From positions 806,134 to 870,133 of the forward strand of contig NZ_JAMTCK010000001.1 of NCBI RefSeq assembly GCF_024171785.1: a DNA stretch of 64,000 bases, given 5' to 3'. Positions within the stretch are counted from its first letter, which is position 1. Each line of letters opens with the position of its first letter. Positions 35,513-43,221 of this stretch are shown here, piece by piece. The stretch is from Goodfellowiella coeruleoviolacea. Its GTDB lineage: Bacteria > Actinomycetota > Actinomycetes > Mycobacteriales > Pseudonocardiaceae. A model generated the notes under the pieces. It was given only the letters and a program-made list of their open reading frames with translations. It had not been told where the DNA came from and ran no database searches. The position numbers were made by a program, and so were the translations under genes.

Positions 35513-36010
35513 TCAGTCCCACCACAACACGACCGCCATCCGGCGGCTGGCTGCCTCGGCGTAGAAGTCCCGCAACACGCCGAACGCCCGAACCACGTGC
35601 TCCGTCACGGTTTCCGGCTCCAGCCCGGCAAAGCCGGTGTCAGCCCGCCCCGAGAGCACCGCGGCGGCGCCAACGTCCTGGGGTGTCACGCCGCACAGCT
35701 CTGCGGCGAGCACACCGACCGCGTCCGGCTCCAGCGCGGTGACCGGGTGTTCCCACACGGTGGTGGGATGGTCGCGGTAGGCGGGATTGACCTCGTCGTG
35801 GCCGTCGAACGCACGGCGCAACACCGACAGGTGGGCGTGCTCAGGTGGTTCGCCGAGCCGCCGCAACACCACCGGCCACCAGTCCAGGTCCAGGTGGTCC
35901 GACCGCGGCGCTGACCGGTACGAGCACAGCTTGTGCAGCTCCGCCACGGACGTTCGGCACGCCGCCAGTCGCGCGGCGGAAACCCTGACGAGTTGTTGTG
36001 TCACGGCCAC
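35513..36010 (-). CDS. DUF1877-like hypothetical protein
   Basis: A 165-residue soluble protein. The start (VAVTQQLVRVSAARLAAC) and the LDLDWWPVVLRRLGEPPEHA stretch resemble the DUF1877/YfbM family, whose opening is a short strand plus helix and whose core has LDLDKxWxxLH. The C-terminal part is helical (TVTEHVVRAFGVLRDFYAEA) and ends in MAVVLWWD. GTG 36010 or GTG 36004 are possible starts and neither has a good ribosome site. The family has no settled function. Confidence 0.68.
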   Translation of the reverse strand: MAVTQQLVRVSAARLAACRTSVAELHKLCSYRSAPRSDHLDLDWWPVVLRRLGEPPEHAHLSVLRRAFDGHDEVNPAYRDHPTTVWEHPVTALEPDAVGVLAAELCGVTPQDVGAAAVLSGRADTGFAGLEPETVTEHVVRAFGVLRDFYAEAASRRMAVVLWWD

Positions 36011-36089
36011 GCCACGCAGTATGTCGAGGGCTCGGACGACGGGCGGCGGCGACTCGCCACCGCGACCACCGGCGCGAAGGCGCCCGGCC

Positions 36090-36740
36090 TCACGCGTCGG
36101 CGAACGCGGTGACCGCGGCGAGGAAGCGATCCAGGTGGAGCTGGAAGTCCCGGCGGGGTGGTTCCGGACAGCCCGGCAGTTCCACGCTGTGCGGGAGGAG
36201 CCGGCGGAGCGCGTCAACGGTGTGCCGTTGGTGGAAGGCGTTCGCCGGAACCGCGGGGAGCACGGCGACCGGTGTGCTGAGCGTGGCCAGCTCGGTGTCG
36301 GTGACGCCCCGCACGGTCTGTCCGGCCAACAACGCGTGAACGGTGCCGGGCGAGGCGCCGAGCGTGCTCAGACTGGCTCGGGTGTGCGAGTCCACCCTGG
36401 CGTCTCCGGCTGTCGCGGGCCAGCCCAGCAGCAACCGGGCGACCTGGCGTGGCCGGGTCAGCGCGAGGCGGATGGCGACCGAGCACCCGTTCGACCCGGC
36501 CACCACGACAACGGGCCGCGCGGGCAGCATCCCGGCGAGGTGTTCGACCTCGGCGTCCCAGTTCGGTGGCTGGTGGAGGCGGTTCGGTGCCAACACCGAA
36601 AAGCCCGCGCGCTCGATGCCGGCGGTGATTCCGGGCACCGTCCAGAACCGGTTGGCATCCATGCCGGGTTCCCACAGCCCTCCGTGGATCAGCAGCACGG
36701 TGGTGTCGCCGCGCCGGCCGCGGTCGTGGTGCGTTGTCAT
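36090..36740 (-). CDS. alpha/beta-hydrolase
   Basis: A 216-residue alpha/beta-hydrolase of the short Abhydrolase_6-like type. The oxyanion region is VLLIHGGLWEPGMD, the nucleophile elbow VVVAGSNGCSVAIRLAL (Ser in GSNGC), and the end carries CPEPPRRDFQLHLDRFL. The usual late GxH is not obvious, so the triad His is uncertain; HLDRF near the C-terminus is a candidate. ATG 36740 is the natural start. It lies in a leftward run of small genes of unknown role, between a hypothetical protein gene and the DUF1877-like gene. Substrate unknown. Confidence 0.82.
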   Translation of the reverse strand: MTTHHDRGRRGDTTVLLIHGGLWEPGMDANRFWTVPGITAGIERAGFSVLAPNRLHQPPNWDAEVEHLAGMLPARPVVVVAGSNGCSVAIRLALTRPRQVARLLLGWPATAGDARVDSHTRASLSTLGASPGTVHALLAGQTVRGVTDTELATLSTPVAVLPAVPANAFHQRHTVDALRRLLPHSVELPGCPEPPRRDFQLHLDRFLAAVTAFADA

Positions 36741-36782
36741 GGGCTTCCCTCGTCGTGGCCGGGTGGGCGGGCTGGGCGCACC

Positions 36783-37154
36783 TCACTCGTGGCTGGTGCT
36801 GGGCAGCCTGGTGCGCGCGGGTCGGAGGTCGGGCAACCACAGCCCGAGCGGTGCGCGGCGGGCCAGGTGGGGCGCGCCCGGCTCGTGCGGTCGGGGTATC
36901 TCCAGCAGGGCGCGCACGGTGGACACCACGTCACCCTGGTAGGTCCAGACCACCTCGTCAACGCCGGGTCGGGACGCCAGCAGAGCACGCGCGGCCGCGG
37001 CTTCGCCCTCACCGTGGATGTGGATGCGGTCGTAGCACTCCGGCCACCCGTAGGAGCCGATGATCACGGTCACGTACCCGTCCTCGTCGGTGAGGTGTTG
37101 GAACCGGAACCCGCGTGCGATCAGGGCGCGCAGCCCCTGGTCAACGGCGTTCAC
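36783..37154 (-). CDS. hypothetical protein
   Basis: A 123-residue soluble protein. The first ~85 residues look folded (RALIARGFRFQHLTDEDGYV, TVIIGSYGWPECYDRIHIHG, VDEVVWTYQGDVVSTVRALL); the rest is Arg/Pro-rich and probably flexible. GTG 37154 lies inside the last codons of a 61-residue upstream frame, an overlap of 14 bp that suggests coupling. I do not recognise the family; the sequence style suggests a small regulatory or antitoxin-like protein, but nothing supports that directly. Confidence 0.62.
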   Translation of the reverse strand: MNAVDQGLRALIARGFRFQHLTDEDGYVTVIIGSYGWPECYDRIHIHGEGEAAAARALLASRPGVDEVVWTYQGDVVSTVRALLEIPRPHEPGAPHLARRAPLGLWLPDLRPARTRLPSTSHE

Positions 37155-37326
37155 CGGCAGCCCCCGTCAACCGGTCCAGCCACCCGCACAGCGGCCGCGC
37201 CGGACACCACCGGCAGCCGCCGCGTGCCGGTGAGGCTGGCCTGCCCAGCGGGGACCGGGGACGTGAGGCGGCCAGCGCGGCACGGGGTTCGGCCGACGCC
37301 GCGGCCGCGGTCTCGTTGTTCGTCAT
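37141..37326 (-). CDS. small Cys/Trp-containing hypothetical protein
   Basis: A 61-residue protein: a Ala/Thr/Glu-rich first half (MTNNETAAAASAEPRAALAA), an Arg/Pro linker and a compact end ARGGCRWCPARPLCGWLDRL. Three cysteines and two tryptophans are concentrated in 13 residues after a Gly-Gly. ATG 37326 has AGGA 5 bases upstream. It overlaps the downstream hypothetical gene and diverges from the XRE/TPR regulator at 37623. It may be a metal-binding peptide or a RiPP-like precursor; neither is established. Confidence 0.5.
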   Translation of the reverse strand: MTNNETAAAASAEPRAALAASRPRSPLGRPASPARGGCRWCPARPLCGWLDRLTGAAGERR

Positions 37327-37622
37327 CGTTTCCTGCCCAACCGGCCGGCGCCCCCGCACGCCGTCCGCCCCTCCCCTGACCCTGCCGGGAACGCGGGACA
37401 GGCGACCTGTCGGGGACCAGCCGCCCGCCCTGCCCGACCCACGCTTCCCCATGCGGGCCGTGCAGGGGAACGGAGAGCACGCAGCCGGTTCGCCGGCTGG
37501 ACGACCCGGAGACGGGCGCGGAGCGCTACCCGGAGGATTGGTCGGAGGGTTGACCAGAAGCTCGGTTCGCCCAGCCCGACTGGCACTACTCTCCGAGCAG
37601 GACCGATCACGGAGAGGTGACT

Positions 37623-38957
37623 GTGTCTGCTGAGCCGAACCGCCGACTCGCAGCCGCACGCGGTGCCGTCGGGTTGACCCAGGAGGGCCTGGCCGAACTG
37701 GCGAACGCGCAGGTGGAACGCAACACGGGCACGCCGGGCGCGATGGACGCGGACTACATCAGCAAGCTCGAACGCGGGTTGCACACCTGGCCCAACAAGC
37801 ACTACCGCCGCGCGCTCCGAGAGGTGACCGGCGCGAGCACGGACATCGATCTCGGCTTCTACTCGACGCGGAACAAGGCGGCTACCGTCGCCCGCGATCC
37901 ATCCGTGGTAACTCAAGGGAGTGACGACGTGAGGAGACAAGCGTTCCTTCGCGCACTGACCGCCACCGTGGCCGGTGTGGCCGCGGGCAGCCCGGTGGCC
38001 GAGGCGGTTGGTCGCGCGGCCACCGGTGACGCTCCGGCGCGGGTGGGAGCGACCGACGTCCGCCAGGTGGACCACGCGATCACCCTGTTCGGGGAGTGGC
38101 AGGACCTGTACGGCGGCGGCGTCTGCCGGGACGCGCTCGCCGGCCAGGTGCGGTGGGCGACGCAACTGCTCAACGCCAGGGCCACCGACCAGGTGCGCAA
38201 CGATCTGCACCGCTCGGTCGGCTTCCTCGCCGACGTGGCCGGCTGGGGCGCCTTCGACGCCGGCCACCACGACACGGCGCGCCAGTACTTCCGGCTCGCG
38301 CTGCACTGCGCGGAACAGGCCGGCGACTGGGGTCTGCGCGCCAACGTGCTGTCGGACATGGCCCGGCAGGAGGTCTACCTCGGGCGGCCCGACGACGGGT
38401 TGAGCCTGATCGAGTTGGCCCAGGTGCGGCAGGACCGGCAGACGCCCACCGTGCGCGCCATGCTGTCCACGGTCCGCGCCCGGACCCTGGCGAAGGTCAA
38501 CCGCGGTGAGGACTGCTACGCCGCGGTGCTGACGGCCGAAGACCACTTCAGCAGCCAGAAGCCGAGCGAGGACCCGCCCTGGATCACCTACTTCAACGCG
38601 GCCGACCTGGCCGGCGACACCGGACACGCCTTACTCGACGTGGCCCTGGCTGGCAGGCACGTCGACGACGCGCGCCGCCGGCTGCGGCAGTCGGTGGCGG
38701 GCTACTCGGCGGCCCAGGCCCGCGCACGGGCGTTCTCCCTCGGCAAGTTGGCGGTGCTCGAACTGACCGTCGGTGACGCCGGCCAGGGGATCGCGTACGC
38801 GGAACAGGCGCTCGACGCCGGGGCGCCGCTGAAGTCCCGCCGCGCCCACGACGACCTGGTCGAGGTGCGGAAAGCGTTGGGCAGGCACCCGAACCTGCCG
38901 GGCGCCAGTGATCTGCGGTCCCGGTTCACCGAGGCCATCAGCGCCTGGGCCGCCTGA
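37623..38957 (+). CDS. XRE-family helix-turn-helix regulator with TPR-like C-terminal region
   Basis: A 444-residue protein. Residues ~5-75 carry a Cro/C1-type helix-turn-helix (NRRLAAARGAVGLTQEGLAE, then ADYISKLERGLHTWPNKHYR). A conserved link (DDVRRQAFLRAL) follows, then a long helical repeat region resembling tetratricopeptide repeats (AGHHDTARQYFRLALHCAEQ, ARAFSLGKLAVLELTVGDAG). Such large XRE-TPR proteins are abundant in filamentous actinomycetes and often regulate a small neighbouring gene; the divergent 61-residue protein is the obvious partner. GTG 37623 is chosen as GGAGAGG lies 5 bases upstream. Confidence 0.88.
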   Translation: MSAEPNRRLAAARGAVGLTQEGLAELANAQVERNTGTPGAMDADYISKLERGLHTWPNKHYRRALREVTGASTDIDLGFYSTRNKAATVARDPSVVTQGSDDVRRQAFLRALTATVAGVAAGSPVAEAVGRAATGDAPARVGATDVRQVDHAITLFGEWQDLYGGGVCRDALAGQVRWATQLLNARATDQVRNDLHRSVGFLADVAGWGAFDAGHHDTARQYFRLALHCAEQAGDWGLRANVLSDMARQEVYLGRPDDGLSLIELAQVRQDRQTPTVRAMLSTVRARTLAKVNRGEDCYAAVLTAEDHFSSQKPSEDPPWITYFNAADLAGDTGHALLDVALAGRHVDDARRRLRQSVAGYSAAQARARAFSLGKLAVLELTVGDAGQGIAYAEQALDAGAPLKSRRAHDDLVEVRKALGRHPNLPGASDLRSRFTEAISAWAA

Positions 38958-39109
38958 CCCGAACGCCACCGTCCACAGTGAACTGATTGGAGGCGCTGGA
39001 TCCGCTGTGACCGGGGTCCCACCGCGGATCGGTGCCCTTGCGCCGTTCAGCGGCTGAACAGCCGGTGGTCTCCTGCCAGGCTCGGCTGCGGGCCTTTGAG
39101 AGGGGATTG

Positions 39110-39637
39110 ATGAACACCAGGCTGACACAGGGGTTCCAGCGTGCCCTGACGGTGCTGCCGGCCATCGCGGTGCTGGCCGCGGCGACCGCGACGAGCGCGG
39201 GCGCCGCGACGACGGCGGCGGCGAGTTTCGACTTCAGCGCCGAGGCCGGGGCGCACCCGGTGGCGGACCGCAGCGGGCACTGGGCGGCGCCCGACGCCGA
39301 GGTTCGCGTGTGGGAGCACGACAACGTCGTCACGCTGGACGGGGAGACCGACAACGGCTTCGACTACATCCGGGTGGAGTTGAGTGGGCCCGGCGGCGCT
39401 CCGCTCCAGCCTGGCGTCTACCGGGACGCGCGCAACCCGGAGCACCACCCGGACAGCCCGGGGATCGCGGTCGTCTCCAACGGTTTCGGCTGCGGGGTCG
39501 ACTACGGTGAGTTCACCGTCGACGTGATCGAGCGGGACGCGGACAACCGGCTGGTCGCCCTCGAAGCCAGCTTCGAGCAGCGCTGCGGCAGCCCGACCGG
39601 GCCCGCCTTCCGCGGGCAGCTCCACTACCACGGCTGA
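39110..39637 (+). CDS. secreted hypothetical protein
   Basis: A 175-residue exported protein. The signal peptide is clear (MNTRLTQGFQRALTVLPAIA, VLAAATATSAGA) with cleavage near AGA-ATT. The mature part is beta-rich (FDFSAEAGAHPVADRSGHWA, VVTLDGETDNGFDYIRVELS) and has two cysteines (GFGCGVDYG and EQRCGSPTG) that may form a disulfide. ATG 39110 has GAGAGGGG 5 bases upstream. It is followed by a hairpin terminator at 39650. I do not recognise the family. Confidence 0.78.
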   Translation: MNTRLTQGFQRALTVLPAIAVLAAATATSAGAATTAAASFDFSAEAGAHPVADRSGHWAAPDAEVRVWEHDNVVTLDGETDNGFDYIRVELSGPGGAPLQPGVYRDARNPEHHPDSPGIAVVSNGFGCGVDYGEFTVDVIERDADNRLVALEASFEQRCGSPTGPAFRGQLHYHG

Positions 39638-39649
39638 GCGCGACCGACC

Positions 39650-39677
39650 GCTGTGGCGGCCGCGAGGTCGCCACAGC
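39650..39677. terminator. hairpin terminator
   Basis: GCTGTGGCG (39650-39658) pairs perfectly with CGCCACAGC (39669-39677) around a 10-base loop, just after the secreted-protein stop and before the GntR promoter. Confidence 0.68.
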
Positions 39678-39698
39678 CAGTGCCCCAGGTTGTCCGGA

Positions 39699-39732
39699 CA
39701 GGATTACCTGAGCGGGGGTGCTGGGTTAGCAT
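39699..39732 (+). promoter_or_regulatory. leaderless promoter and probable auto-operator of the GntR gene
   Basis: TTACCT (39704-39709), 17 bases, then TAGCAT (39727-39732) resemble -35 and -10 boxes. GTG 39739 lies 7 bases after the -10 box, without a ribosome site, indicating a leaderless mRNA. The -35 box is inside CAGGATTACCTG (39699-39710), a 4+4+4 inverted repeat, which may be an autoregulation site. Confidence 0.55.
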
Positions 39733-39738
39733 TCGAGG

Positions 39739-40572
39739 GTGAGCGCGGATCGCATCGACCGGCAGTCGCCGCTGCCCTTCTACGCCCAGCTCAAGCAGTT
39801 GCTGATCGCGCGGCTTGAGCACGAGTGGGCGGCCGGCACCCGACTGCCGGGCGAGGTGGCGCTGTGCGAGCGCTACGGCGTCTCGCGCACGGTGGTGCGC
39901 CAGGCCCTGGACGAACTGGAGGCCGAGGGGCGGATCGTGCGCCGCAAGGGGCAGGGCACGTTCGCCGCCGTGCGCAAGGTGGACGAGTCGCTGTTCCAGT
40001 CGCTGACCGGGCTCTACGAGGACGTGACCGCGCGGGGCGGCACGCTGCGCAGCGTGGTGCGCCAGCAGGAGCTGGTGCCCGCGCCGGCCGAGGTGGCCGC
40101 CGAACTCGACCTGGCCGAGGGCGCCCCGGTGCTCTGCCTGGAGCGGCTGCGCTACGCCAACGGCGAGCCGTGGGTGCTGGCGCGCACGTACCTGCCGCCG
40201 GACGTGGCCCCGGGGTTGTTGACCGAGAACCTGGGCGAGCAGTCGCTGTACGGGCTGCTGGAGGACAAGTACGGCGTGGAGCTGGACCACGGGCGGCGGC
40301 TGGTGGAGGCGGTGCCGGCCAGCCCGGCCATCGCGGACGCGCTGGGCCTGCGGCCCCGCGACCCGGTGCTGTTGCTGCGCAGCACCGCGTGGAACACCGA
40401 GGGGCGGCCGGTGGAGCACTTCATCGCCTACCACCGGGGCGATCGCAGCCGCTTCCAGGTGCACCTGCGCCGGCACACCCGCCGGCCCGCGCCCGTGCCC
40501 GGCATGCTGGTGCACACCGACGAGCCCGACCCGGTGGCCCGCGGCGAGGTGACCGCCGATCCACCGGAGTGA
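39739..40572 (+). CDS. GntR-family regulator with UTRA domain
   Basis: A 277-residue regulator. The N-terminal winged helix (LPFYAQLKQLLIARLEHEWA, ALCERYGVSRTVVRQALDEL, RRKGQGTFAA) is followed by a UTRA ligand domain (LFQSLTGLYEDVTARGGTLR, LCLERLRYANGEPWVLARTY, DHGRRLVEAVPASPAIADAL). UTRA-type GntR proteins sense sugars, sugar phosphates or organic acids. It stands before the cupin-ABC-kinase operon and is its likely repressor; a dyad inside that operon promoter (41491-41506) is the probable target. The mRNA looks leaderless. Ligand unknown. Confidence 0.93.
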   Translation: MSADRIDRQSPLPFYAQLKQLLIARLEHEWAAGTRLPGEVALCERYGVSRTVVRQALDELEAEGRIVRRKGQGTFAAVRKVDESLFQSLTGLYEDVTARGGTLRSVVRQQELVPAPAEVAAELDLAEGAPVLCLERLRYANGEPWVLARTYLPPDVAPGLLTENLGEQSLYGLLEDKYGVELDHGRRLVEAVPASPAIADALGLRPRDPVLLLRSTAWNTEGRPVEHFIAYHRGDRSRFQVHLRRHTRRPAPVPGMLVHTDEPDPVARGEVTADPPE

Positions 40573-40648
40573 GCGCCTGTTCTCGGCGGTTGGTGGCGGA
40601 CAGGACTGTTCGCCGGTGGCCCGGGCGGTGACACTGCTTCCCGTGGGA

Positions 40649-41347
40649 ATGCTCGACGCTCGCGGTAGCACCGCCACCGACCTCGCTCGCCGGCTCGCGC
40701 ACGTCCGCTGGCTCGCCGGCGGCACGGGTGCGGGCAAAAGCACGGTCGCCCGGATCCTGGCCGAACGATTCGGCGTGTCCAGCTACGACGGTGACCGGGC
40801 CGAGCACGACTGGGTCAGCCGGTGCACGCCCGATCGACACCCGCGCCTGTGGGCGGCGGCGGGGCTCAGCCGCGAGCAGCGGAGCCAGCTCACCGCCGAG
40901 GACCAGTTCACCGCGATGGCCAGCCGGCACGGCGAGACGATCGAGTTCCTGGTCGAGGATCTGCTCGCGCTCCCCGCCGATCGCCCTGTCCTGGTGGACT
41001 ACTTCGGTGTTTCGCCGCGCGACCTCGCCCCGCTGTTGAGCTGGCGCGGACAGGCCGTGTTCCTCCTGCCCACGCCCGAGTTCCGGCGCCGCGCGCTCGG
41101 CATCCGCTTTGCCGACCCGGCTCGGGCCCGCGCCAACTGGGGGGACGGCGACCACACCCGAGCGCTCGCCAACCGCCTCGGCCGCGACGAGCTGTGGGAC
41201 GCCGAGCTGCGCCGGCAGGCCGCCGCGGTGGATCTGCCGGTGCTCGTCGTCGACGGTGCCCGCGACGCCGGTGCGCTGGCTGACGACCTCGCACGCCGGT
41301 TCCGGCTGGTCGACGGCTGCGACGGCCGGCGGCGGGGGGCGAGCTGA
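40649..41347 (+). CDS. P-loop NTPase / kinase-like protein
   Basis: A 232-residue soluble protein with a Walker A loop near the start (WLAGGTGAGKSTVARILAER) and the nearby SYDGDRAEHDWVSR, reminiscent of small-molecule kinases or uridine-kinase-like P-loop proteins. Later segments (PVLVDYFGVSPRDLAPLLSW, then VFLLPTPEFRRRALGIRFAD and RGQAV) include a Walker B-like strand. GTG 40616 would add 11 residues; ATG 40649 gives the tighter N-terminus. It lies between the GntR gene and the operon it probably controls; whether it belongs to the pathway is uncertain. Confidence 0.75.
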   Translation: MLDARGSTATDLARRLAHVRWLAGGTGAGKSTVARILAERFGVSSYDGDRAEHDWVSRCTPDRHPRLWAAAGLSREQRSQLTAEDQFTAMASRHGETIEFLVEDLLALPADRPVLVDYFGVSPRDLAPLLSWRGQAVFLLPTPEFRRRALGIRFADPARARANWGDGDHTRALANRLGRDELWDAELRRQAAAVDLPVLVVDGARDAGALADDLARRFRLVDGCDGRRRGAS

Positions 41348-41484
41348 CCCGGTCCGCGTGCGCGGCGGGCGGAGCGGCGCGTGCTGGTCAGCAGCTGGTG
41401 AACCGGCGGGCACTGAATCGGTCCGGTGCGCCGGTACTTTCGGGCAAAGGTGCTGACCTGCGATAACAACTTGCGGCAGCCGTC

Positions 41485-41513
41485 TTGACATCCTGTCATT
41501 ACAGGACGACAGT
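41485..41513 (+). promoter_or_regulatory. operon promoter with GntR operator
   Basis: TTGACA (41485-41490) is a perfect -35 box. Directly after it, TCCTGT and ACAGGA form a perfect 6+4+6 inverted repeat (41491-41506), followed by a weak -10 at 41508-41513 (GACAGT). A dyad between -35 and -10 is a classic repressor site. The GntR/UTRA protein encoded 0.9 kb upstream is the obvious candidate. Cupin translation starts at 41540 after AAGGAGG. Confidence 0.75.
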
Positions 41514-41539
41514 ACGCCCATCACGTCAAGGAGGTTCTG

Positions 41540-42124
41540 GTGCCGCCGTTCGCCACCCCACCCATCTCGCCCCTGTCGATCACCTTCGACGGCCAGACGG
41601 GGACCATGTCCCCGGAGGGCCCGGTGCTCACCCGGCGCATGTCCGACCTGGCCGGCCTGTTCGCCGACACCGCCGCCTGGGAGGCGGCCGTGGCCGACGG
41701 CGACCCCGTGGTCTACCAGGTGGCCTCGTCGCCGGTGCCCGAGGCCGAGGGCGAACTGCCCCAGTCCATCACCACGATCCTGCCCGGCACGGTCGCCGGC
41801 GAGTTCCACATGACCAAGGGGCACCAGCACCCCAACCCGCAGGGCGAGATCTACCTCGGCCTGTCCGGCACCGGCGGGCTGCTGCTGTTCGACGGCGAGC
41901 GTCCACAGTGGATCGACATGGCGCCGGGCGTGATCGGCTATATCCCGCCGGGCTGGGCGCACCGCAGCGTGAACACCGGCGACGAGCCCTACCGGTTCCT
42001 CGCCGTCTACCCGGGCAACGCCGGCCACGACTACGGCTGGGTGCTGGCCAACGGCATGGGCCACCGGGTGTACCGGGGCGAGGGCGCCACGCCGCGCTTC
42101 GAGCCGTTCACCGCGACCCCCTGA
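41540..42124 (+). CDS. cupin-type glucose-6-phosphate isomerase-like protein
   Basis: A 194-residue cupin of the archaeal-type phosphoglucose isomerase family. The metal-binding set is visible: GEFHMTKGHQHPNPQGEIYL (His-x-His and Glu) and IPPGWAHRSVNTGDEP (His). The rest covers the single beta-barrel. Members isomerise a sugar or sugar phosphate between aldose and ketose. GTG 41540 has AAGGAGG 5 bases upstream. As first gene of the operon with transporter, kinase and dehydrogenases it may act on the transported sugar or its phosphate rather than on glucose 6-phosphate; that is inference. Confidence 0.88.
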   Translation: MPPFATPPISPLSITFDGQTGTMSPEGPVLTRRMSDLAGLFADTAAWEAAVADGDPVVYQVASSPVPEAEGELPQSITTILPGTVAGEFHMTKGHQHPNPQGEIYLGLSGTGGLLLFDGERPQWIDMAPGVIGYIPPGWAHRSVNTGDEPYRFLAVYPGNAGHDYGWVLANGMGHRVYRGEGATPRFEPFTATP

Positions 42125-42181
42125 CCAGCAACTGATCCCCGTTGGCCCCGACCCCGCCAGTTCCCCGAATCGAGGAGTGCA

Positions 42182-43210
42182 ATGGCGCGCATCCGCTTTG
42201 TCTCACCAGGCGTCGCCGCGACCCTGACGGTGATCGCCGTCGCCGCCGGACTCACCGCGGGCAAGGCCGTCTTCGGTGGCGGTGGCGCCACCGGCGGCGG
42301 CGAGGCCGCCGTGGTGGGCACCAAGATCGACGTGATCACCAAGGCCACCGACTCCGAGTTCTGGCAGTCCATGCTGGCCGGTTCCCAGCAGGCGGGTGAC
42401 GACCTCGGCGTCGAACTCGGCCTGTTCGGCCCCACCTCGGAGACCGACATCGACGGTCAGGTCAGCCTGGTGGAGAACGCGATCTCCCGCGGTGCCAAGG
42501 GAATCGTGCTCGCCTCGAACTCCTCCACCGCGCTCAACGGCGTGGTGGACCGGGCCCGCAAGGCCGGCATCAAGGTGATCACCGTGGACAACGCGATCAC
42601 CACCGGCTCGGAGGGCTTCATCGGCACCGACAACGTCAAGGCGGGCCAGCAGGCCGGCCAGAAGATGTGCGAGCTGCTCACCCAGCGCGGCCGGGCCGAC
42701 GGCAAGATCCTGCACGAGACCTCGGTGTCCGGCCAGCAGGTGCTGGTGGACCGGTTCACCGGCTTCCAGGCCGGGCTGGCCCAGGGCTGCCCGAACGCCC
42801 AGGTCGTGCAGACCTCGGTGAACGACAACGACCTGAACAAGGCGGTCGGCCAGGTCAACGACGCGCTGACCGCCATCCCGGACCTGGCCGGGGTGTTCGC
42901 CGCCAACAACACCTCGGGCACGGGCGCGGCCAAGGCCATCGCCGAGCGCGGCGCGGCCGACCGGGTGGCGGCGGTGGCCTTCGACTCCGACCCGGCCGAG
43001 GTGTCGGCGGTGCGCGACGGCACGCTCAGCTCGATCCTGGTGCAGAACCCGTTCTTCTTCGGCTACCAGGGCGTGGTCGAGGCGGCCATGGCGGTGCGCG
43101 GCAGCACGCCGCCGGTCAAGCTCGACCCGGGCGCGGTGCTCATCGACAAGTCCACCGTGGACAGTCCGGAGTTCGCCCAGCTGCTCAACCCGCCGAAGAC
43201 CAAGGGCTGA
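42182..43210 (+). CDS. sugar ABC transporter substrate-binding protein (RbsB/Peripla_BP_4-like)
   Basis: A 342-residue exported solute-binding protein. An uncleaved or signal-type helix (MARIRFVSPGVAATLTVIAV) precedes a Gly-rich linker and the ribose-binding fold (IDVITKATDSEFWQSMLAGS, GAKGIVLASNSSTALNGVVD, GKILHETSVSGQQVLVDRFT, VAAVAFDSDPAEVSAVRDGT). No lipobox cysteine is seen, so anchoring is through the N-terminal helix or the protein is free. It delivers the sugar, polyol or sugar acid to the transporter encoded next. GAGG stands 8-11 bases before ATG 42182. Confidence 0.92.
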   Translation: MARIRFVSPGVAATLTVIAVAAGLTAGKAVFGGGGATGGGEAAVVGTKIDVITKATDSEFWQSMLAGSQQAGDDLGVELGLFGPTSETDIDGQVSLVENAISRGAKGIVLASNSSTALNGVVDRARKAGIKVITVDNAITTGSEGFIGTDNVKAGQQAGQKMCELLTQRGRADGKILHETSVSGQQVLVDRFTGFQAGLAQGCPNAQVVQTSVNDNDLNKAVGQVNDALTAIPDLAGVFAANNTSGTGAAKAIAERGAADRVAAVAFDSDPAEVSAVRDGTLSSILVQNPFFFGYQGVVEAAMAVRGSTPPVKLDPGAVLIDKSTVDSPEFAQLLNPPKTKG

Positions 43211-43221
43211 GGAGTTCTGGC

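Noticed and set aside
39000-39031. GATCCGC/GCGGATC hairpin after the XRE/TPR gene
   Set aside because: Seven-base stem with a 17-base loop; too weak to call a terminator with confidence.
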